Of a stretch of 64,000 bases of DNA, positions 59,446 to 64,000 are shown one piece after another. The DNA comes from Cacconaster sp045114175 (GTDB lineage: Bacteria > Bacteroidota > Bacteroidia > Bacteroidales > UBA932). Positions within the stretch are counted from its first letter, which is position 1; each line of letters opens with the position of its first letter. The position numbers and the translations under genes are program-made. Below the pieces are notes generated by a model that did no database searches, was not told the origin of the DNA, and saw only the letters and a program-made list of their open reading frames with translations. The DNA lies in the NCBI GenBank assembly GCA_045114175.1, contig JBGUJZ010000048.1, positions 1 to 64,000 on the forward strand, written 5' to 3'.

Positions 59446-60470
59446 AGGCCCTGCAGGTCGTTGTTTCCTACGTGATAGAACGGAATGCAGCCGGTATCCA
59501 CTTTTCCGCCGCGCATAACCTTGAGGCGGTTCTTGACGACCCATGGCAGGATCTGGCGCAAGTATTTGTGCATCACCGGCGAAACGGAGCCGATCATCCA
59601 GCAGTTCTTGGGACAATGGGCCACCTTGTCGCGTACAGCGGCCGCCTGCGGACTGTTCCAGATTTCATCGAAGGAGGCCTCCTTGAGGTTGCCCATCGAT
59701 GCAAACCAGCATCGCTCCTCCATACCGTTGCAGGGGAGAATGTTGCCGTAGGGATCCAGGAAGAAGTTCTCACTGCCGGCCTCGCAGGGAAGCATGCGGC
59801 GTCCGCCACGGACGTAGTTGATCAGGCCCAGATTGAAGAAGGCGCGGAACCACGATTTGGGGTTGTTCTCCTTCATCAACCGCTGGATCAGTTCGTCGAA
59901 GTTGGCGCAAACCTCATCCAGGTTGGTCACCTGGTTGTCGTACTTATGGAAGTAGAAAGAATTGTGGAAGCTCGCGGTGGCGAACTCCATCTTCAGGTTC
60001 TTATTAAGTTCGTAAAGGTCCAGCATGTCGCCCGAATTGTTGTTCGATACGGTAATGCCAAATCCGATGTCTTTCACGCCCATACGTCTGAGTTCCAGCA
60101 AGGTGCGGAGTCCCTTGTCGAATCCGCCTTCGCGGCCGCGCAGCTCGTCGTTCTTCACGCTGAGGCCTTCGATACTGATGCGGAAACCCAGGTCCGGATA
60201 CTTCTTGGCAAGTGCAATAATCCGGTCGCTGAACCAGCCGCTGGTAGAGAAAACAATGCGTTTCGTCTTCTTGCGCAGGATCTTGACAATCTCCTCGATA
60301 TCTTCACGAATGAACGGTTCTCCACCGGTAATGTTGACCGAATGCATCTGGGGCAATTTCTCCAGCAGTTCGGGTGCGAACTCCTCGGAGGGTTTGGTGG
60401 GATTCGCCCAGATGTTGCACATCTTGCAGCGCATCGGGCAGCGGTAGGTTACGATGATGGAGCCGTCCAT
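59442..60470 (-). CDS. Radical SAM protein with SPASM-like C-terminus
   Basis: A 342-residue enzyme with the cluster motif C11-x3-C15-x2-C18 in YRCPMRCKMCNIW, NITGGEPFIREDIEEIV, and later cysteines in MLPCEAGSENFFLDPYGNILPCNGMEERCWF and HCPKNCW that could bind an auxiliary cluster. The SAM-generated radical acts on an unknown substrate. In Bacteroidota similar proteins sit in envelope-glycan loci; here it leads a glycosyltransferase and an exporter. No RiPP precursor gene was found nearby. Confidence 0.88.
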   Translation of the reverse strand: MDGSIIVTYRCPMRCKMCNIWANPTKPSEEFAPELLEKLPQMHSVNITGGEPFIREDIEEIVKILRKKTKRIVFSTSGWFSDRIIALAKKYPDLGFRISIEGLSVKNDELRGREGGFDKGLRTLLELRRMGVKDIGFGITVSNNNSGDMLDLYELNKNLKMEFATASFHNSFYFHKYDNQVTNLDEVCANFDELIQRLMKENNPKSWFRAFFNLGLINYVRGGRRMLPCEAGSENFFLDPYGNILPCNGMEERCWFASMGNLKEASFDEIWNSPQAAAVRDKVAHCPKNCWMIGSVSPVMHKYLRQILPWVVKNRLKVMRGGKVDTGCIPFYHVGNNDLQGL

Positions 60471-60481
60471 AGTTCAGAATA

Positions 60482-61984
60482 TTAGCCGCAGTGATAGTAT
60501 TTGTTGACCAGTTCACCCATCAGGGCCGGGTGGCGTTCCACCTGCTCGCGGATGCGGGCGTCGTCGTAAGCCTTGAGTTTGGCGATGGTCCCGTCGATCA
60601 GAGCCGGGCTGAAGACGCCGGAATCCTCAAAAAGGGCACGGCTGCGCTCGAGCATCAGGGCCGATTCGTAGCACGATGCGGGCAACTGCTTGAGCGAGTG
60701 AAGCTTGGCTTCGTTGCCCTTGGCGTGGATGTTTACATCTACGTAGGTATCTTCCGCCACCTGCAGGGCATCCGGCATGTTGATGCCGATGCGGGCTGCA
60801 TTCACCAGACCGGCCATCATGTTGTAGATGTCGGCACTTCCGTCCGGAGAGCGCATCTCTACGGTCTGCTTGCTGGGGGCAGTGTACGCCTGGCCGGCCT
60901 CGAGCGGATTGGCGAGGGCCACCATATCGGCGTTACCCGTCCAGCCGAGCGGTACGCGAACCAGCACCGAGCGATTGCGGTCGCCCCAGCAGATGCTGGT
61001 AGGCGCCTCCTGGTGCGGCACGAGACGGAAATAGGAGGTCGGGTTGGTGTTGCCGAAGGCCGTGAGACCTGCGGCGCATTTCATATAGCCGGCGATGGCT
61101 TTGCGGGCCAGGTCGGAGAGGCGGCCGTTCTCAATCATCATGGACTGGTCGCCCTTCATGATACGGGTGTGGAAGTGGAGGCCGCTGCCTGCCTTGCCCA
61201 CGGTAATCTTGGGCGCAAAGGTGACATCGAGCCCATACTGGTAGGCCAGCGTGCGGAGAATCCACTTGGCCATCAGCAACTGGTCAGCTGCCGTCTCCAC
61301 CGGGTTGACCAGGAACTCGATCTCATTCTGTTCGTAGATCTTGCCGTCCTGGCGGAAGTTGCCCACCTCGGAGTGGCCGTACTTGATCTGGCCGCCCACC
61401 TGGGCAATCAGGCGCATAGCTTCCGTGCGGAAGGCTTCGAACTTGGTAAAGGGAGAGGATTCGTGGTAGCCATGCTGGTCGGGAGTGGGGAAGAGTTCGT
61501 CATCTTTATCCACTACATAGTATTCCAGTTCGCCCATGGCCTCGAAGCGGCAACCGGTCTGCTCCTGGAAGACCTTGTGCGCTTTGCGGAGCGTATATTC
61601 GGGCGCGGTTTCAAGCGGCAGGCCGTCCTTGGTGAAGTAAGAGCAAATCAGGCCCAGGGTGGGCGTGTCTGCAAAGGGGTCCAGATAGGCCGTGGAGAAG
61701 CGCGGAATCACGTATAAGTCGCTGGAATGCGCGTCGATATAGGGGAAGAGGCTGGAGCCGTCCACCCGTTCGCCGTACGAGAGAATGCTATCCAGATAGG
61801 CGAGGTTCGTGACTGGGAAATTGAGGGTCTTCAGTCTACCGTCAGCCGCCGCATAGCGGAAGTTGACAATGCGGACGTCATTCTCAATGATGAAATGAAT
61901 GATATCTTTCTTGGTGAAGTCCTGCGGCAATTTGCCTAGCTGGCTCACCAGCGGATTGATGTTGTAATCAAGTATAGGATTCAT
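60482..61984 (-). CDS. glnA: Glutamine synthetase
   Basis: A 500-residue GS of the GlnA class: RFEAMGELEYYVVDKDDELFPTPDQHGYHE, KYGHSEVGNFRQDGKIYEQNEIEF (metal Glu), APKITVGKAGSGLHFHTRI, and RLVPHQEAPTSICWGDRNRSVLVRVPLG (ATP and glutamate Arg). Ligates ammonia to glutamate. The N-terminus (FTKKDIIHFIIENDVRIVNFRYAAADGRLKT) is normal. The minus-strand TATCTTAG at 62015-62008 is a one-mismatch -7 box upstream. Confidence 0.92.
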   Translation of the reverse strand: MNPILDYNINPLVSQLGKLPQDFTKKDIIHFIIENDVRIVNFRYAAADGRLKTLNFPVTNLAYLDSILSYGERVDGSSLFPYIDAHSSDLYVIPRFSTAYLDPFADTPTLGLICSYFTKDGLPLETAPEYTLRKAHKVFQEQTGCRFEAMGELEYYVVDKDDELFPTPDQHGYHESSPFTKFEAFRTEAMRLIAQVGGQIKYGHSEVGNFRQDGKIYEQNEIEFLVNPVETAADQLLMAKWILRTLAYQYGLDVTFAPKITVGKAGSGLHFHTRIMKGDQSMMIENGRLSDLARKAIAGYMKCAAGLTAFGNTNPTSYFRLVPHQEAPTSICWGDRNRSVLVRVPLGWTGNADMVALANPLEAGQAYTAPSKQTVEMRSPDGSADIYNMMAGLVNAARIGINMPDALQVAEDTYVDVNIHAKGNEAKLHSLKQLPASCYESALMLERSRALFEDSGVFSPALIDGTIAKLKAYDDARIREQVERHPALMGELVNKYYHCG

Positions 61985-62024
61985 AGTTATTCGTATAGAT
62001 TAGTCTGCTAAGATACGAAAAAAT

Positions 62025-62744
62025 CTATTGCTTTACGAAGCGATAGACAATCTCGCCGGCCTGCTGTTCAGGGGCGGAGGCATCGGCGTTGAAAACGGAC
62101 TTTTTGGCTGCCCGGATGGCGAATTCCCAGAGTTGGGAGTCCGGAGTGGAAACCGCTTCGTTCACCTTGGCGCCAACCACCCGTCCTTTGCGGTTGACCA
62201 GGATGGAGACATAGACGTCTCCCGCTCCGTAACCCTGATAAGCAGGTACGGGCAAGCTGTATTTGGTGCGCCCCTCCAGCATCCAGGAAATCACGCTGGG
62301 ACCCACGTAGGCCGGGGCATCGTCCTTGGGTTGCTCCTTTTTGGAAATCTCTACCAGATCGTCGTTTTTGGCTTCCTGCATCGCTTCGCGACGGGAAGCG
62401 TCCAGCCGTTTCTGGAGATCCTCCGCCTCGTTGTAAACCTCGGCGGGATTCTTGTGGCGGTCGTCTTTGAGTGCTCGCCCTACGTCAACGGATGCGTTGC
62501 GAATCTCCTGCGGACGGCCAATCTGCTCGTCCAGTTCGCGGCTGATCTGCTCCTTGAAAGCCTCCTCCTTCTGGCGTGCCTCAATCTCCTCCTGTTTGGT
62601 GAAGTCCAGCACAAAAGAAGACTCCCGGTCCGCCATCTTGGTGATGGTAACCAGGAGAATTACAATCAAAGCGATGAGATGGAACGCCAGTGTCGTGTAG
62701 AGTCCCGCCTTCTTTTCTTCGCTTATCTTCTTCCAGAAGGACAT
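62025..62744 (-). CDS. TonB-like energy transducer
   Basis: A 239-residue protein with one membrane helix (about 14-36, AGLYTTLAFHLIALIVILLV) and a long charged helical stretch (50-135) in place of the usual proline-rich arm. A C-terminal TonB-like domain follows (VYVSILVNRKGRVVGAKVNEA, LWEFAIRAAKKSVFN). It would couple the proton gradient to outer-membrane receptors. Its start overlaps the udk stop by one base. Confidence 0.75.
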   Translation of the reverse strand: MSFWKKISEEKKAGLYTTLAFHLIALIVILLVTITKMADRESSFVLDFTKQEEIEARQKEEAFKEQISRELDEQIGRPQEIRNASVDVGRALKDDRHKNPAEVYNEAEDLQKRLDASRREAMQEAKNDDLVEISKKEQPKDDAPAYVGPSVISWMLEGRTKYSLPVPAYQGYGAGDVYVSILVNRKGRVVGAKVNEAVSTPDSQLWEFAIRAAKKSVFNADASAPEQQAGEIVYRFVKQ

Positions 62745-63367
62745 TACTCCTCTTCCTTCTCTTTCAGCGCATGCTTGATGGTGGCTGTCAGAATCTGGAT
62801 GGCGACACGGTTGTGGCCGCCCTGCGGCACGATAATATCGGCTACGCGCTTGCTGGGTTCAATGAACTGCAGGTACATGGGCTTGACCGTCTTGGTGTAG
62901 CGGTCCATCACCCATTCCACATCCTTACCTCTCTCGCGGATATCGCGGGCGATGACGCGCATCAGGCGGTCGTCATCGTCGGCATCCACGAATACTTTGA
63001 TATCCAGTTCATCTACCAACTCCTTGCAACTGAGGATCAGAATACCCTCCACGATGATGATCGGGGCGGGGGAGGTGTGGACCGTTTCCGTCGTGGAGCG
63101 GGAGCAGGTGATATAGGAATAGACCGGCTGCTCCACATCCTTTCCCTCTTTCAGCAACTGTACGTTCTTCACCAGCAGGTCCCAGTCAATGGCGTTGGGA
63201 TGGTCAAAGTTGAGGGCCTGCCGCTCTGCCAGCGGAAGATGGCTCTGGTCTTTGTAGTAGGAGTCTTGCGAGATGACCACCACGTGGTCGTGCATCTTCT
63301 CCGTGATTTTGCGGGCGACCGTCGTCTTACCCGAACCGGAGCCTCCGGCGATACCGATGATAAGCAT
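62744..63367 (-). CDS. udk: Uridine kinase
   Basis: A 207-residue kinase with GIAGGSGSGKTTVARKI (P-loop), VVISQDSYYKDQSHLPLAERQALNFDHPNAIDWDLL (uridine site) and IIIVEGILILSCKEL. Phosphorylates uridine and cytidine for salvage. It follows asnS by 6 bp and is coupled to the TonB-like gene. Confidence 0.94.
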   Translation of the reverse strand: MLIIGIAGGSGSGKTTVARKITEKMHDHVVVISQDSYYKDQSHLPLAERQALNFDHPNAIDWDLLVKNVQLLKEGKDVEQPVYSYITCSRSTTETVHTSPAPIIIVEGILILSCKELVDELDIKVFVDADDDDRLMRVIARDIRERGKDVEWVMDRYTKTVKPMYLQFIEPSKRVADIIVPQGGHNRVAIQILTATIKHALKEKEEE

Positions 63368-63373
63368 AGTGTA

Positions 63374-64000
63374 TTAGAATTCAGCAGTTTTAGGAGTTCG
63401 GGGGAAGGGGATCACGTCGCGGATGTTGGCCATGCCGGTCACAAAGAGCAGCAGGCGTTCGAATCCGAGACCGAATCCGCTGTGCGGGCAGGTGCCGAAG
63501 CGGCGGGTGTCGATGTACCACCAGAGGTTGGTGGTATCCATCTTCAGTTCGTCGATGCGGTTGGTCAGCTTCTCGAGCGACGATTCACGCTCGCTGCCGC
63601 CGATGATTTCGCCAATCTTCGGGAAGAGCACGTCGGTGCCACGAACGGTCTTGCCGTCGTTGTTCTGCTTCATATAGAAGGCTTTGATATCCTTCGGGTA
63701 GTCGGTCAGAATGACCGGTTTCTTGAAGTGCTTCTCCACGAGATAGCGCTCATGCTCGCTCTGCAGGTCCACGCCCCAGGAGACCGGGAATTCGAACTTC
63801 TGGCCCGATTTGAGCAGGATGTCGATACCTTCCGTATAGGTTAGGCGAACGAAGTCGGTGGAAATGACGCTCTTGAGGCGGTCGATCAGTTCCGGATCAA
63901 TCATCTTGTTCAGGAAGGCCAGATCGTCGGCGCAGTTGTCAAGCGCATAGCGGACCAGGTATTTGATGAAATCCTCTTCGAGGTCCATCAGGTCGTTCAC
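63374..64000 (-). CDS. asnS: Asparaginyl-tRNA synthetase, C-terminal part (5' end outside window)
   Basis: 208 residues of a class IIb synthetase, truncated by the right edge (full length about 465). Motif 2/3 landmarks: KKPVILTDYPKDIKAFYMKQNNDGKTVRGTDVLFPKIGEIIGGSERE, HSGFGLGFERLLLFVTGMANIRDVIPFPRTP (motif 3). The first visible Met is internal. First gene of an asnS-udk-tonB run. Confidence 0.94.
   Translation of the reverse strand: MNDLMDLEEDFIKYLVRYALDNCADDLAFLNKMIDPELIDRLKSVISTDFVRLTYTEGIDILLKSGQKFEFPVSWGVDLQSEHERYLVEKHFKKPVILTDYPKDIKAFYMKQNNDGKTVRGTDVLFPKIGEIIGGSERESSLEKLTNRIDELKMDTTNLWWYIDTRRFGTCPHSGFGLGFERLLLFVTGMANIRDVIPFPRTPKTAEF

Noticed and set aside
1..64000. CRISPR arrays, tRNA and rRNA genes, integrases
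   Set aside because: No regularly spaced repeats, no recognisable cloverleaf or rRNA stretch in the gaps, and no recombinase motif in any plausible gene. Short gaps were read by eye only.

Overview
The window looks like a chromosomal segment of a Bacteroidota bacterium, most likely an uncultured or gut-type member of the Bacteroidales with fairly GC-rich coding DNA. Evidence: repeated promoters of the Bacteroides type (TTTG about 19-21 bp upstream of TAnnTTTG), little Shine-Dalgarno signal, a TonB-dependent outer-membrane barrel, a serC-serA-DUF1015 operon, a pRiA4b ORF-3-like gene before miaA, and a standalone TonB-like transducer beside udk and asnS. No rRNA, tRNA, CRISPR array, transposase or integrase was found.

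Bases 1-11,000 form an accessory defence island between the 3' end of an outer-membrane receptor gene and a glycerophosphodiester phosphodiesterase gene. It holds an AbiEi/AbiEii toxin-antitoxin pair, a 924-aa SF1 helicase with an unrecognised N-terminus and a charged coiled coil, and, facing it, a tight four-gene minus-strand operon: an ABC/AAA ATPase and a DUF4435 Toprim protein (a PARIS-like AriA/AriB pair), then AbiH, then an SF2 helicase with a restriction-enzyme-like N-terminal domain. The right edge carries a beheaded DUF4268 remnant in frame directly behind the phosphodiesterase stop codon. The ATPase/Toprim part is visibly more AT-rich than the AbiH/helicase part, which suggests modular assembly. 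This operon is the best candidate for a new composite system.

Bases 11,800-15,000 carry a small membrane protein, cardiolipin synthase and plsX. From 29,225 down to 15,033 runs one long purine operon, purC-E-L-F-M-N-H-D-folD, ending in a CofE/FolC2-like ligase and a DUF1846 protein. Divergent from it, 29,457-36,860 is the pyrimidine operon pyrC-carB-pyrK-pyrD-pyrF-pyrE (no carA or pyrB here). The shared intergenic region has a perfect palindrome over the purC start site and a terminator-like hairpin with a possible leader peptide ahead of pyrC. PurF appears to have lost its glutaminase nucleophile.

Bases 36,900-49,750 hold an M16 peptidase, a TlpA-like lipoprotein, an MFS permease, the serine operon (serC-serA-DUF1015, the last with a cysteine-rich insert), a YigZ-family protein, pRiA4b-miaA, an FKBP lipoprotein and NhaA. 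Bases 49,800-64,000 hold recQ; a roughly 0.7-kb AT-rich insertion with a small lipoprotein gene, flanked by two copies of the 3' end of a ctp (S41) gene; and then a minus-strand run of dCMP deaminase-like, acyl-CoA ligase, MsbA-like exporter, glycosyltransferase, radical SAM protein, glutamine synthetase, TonB-like protein, uridine kinase and the C-terminal part of AsnRS, which runs off the right edge.
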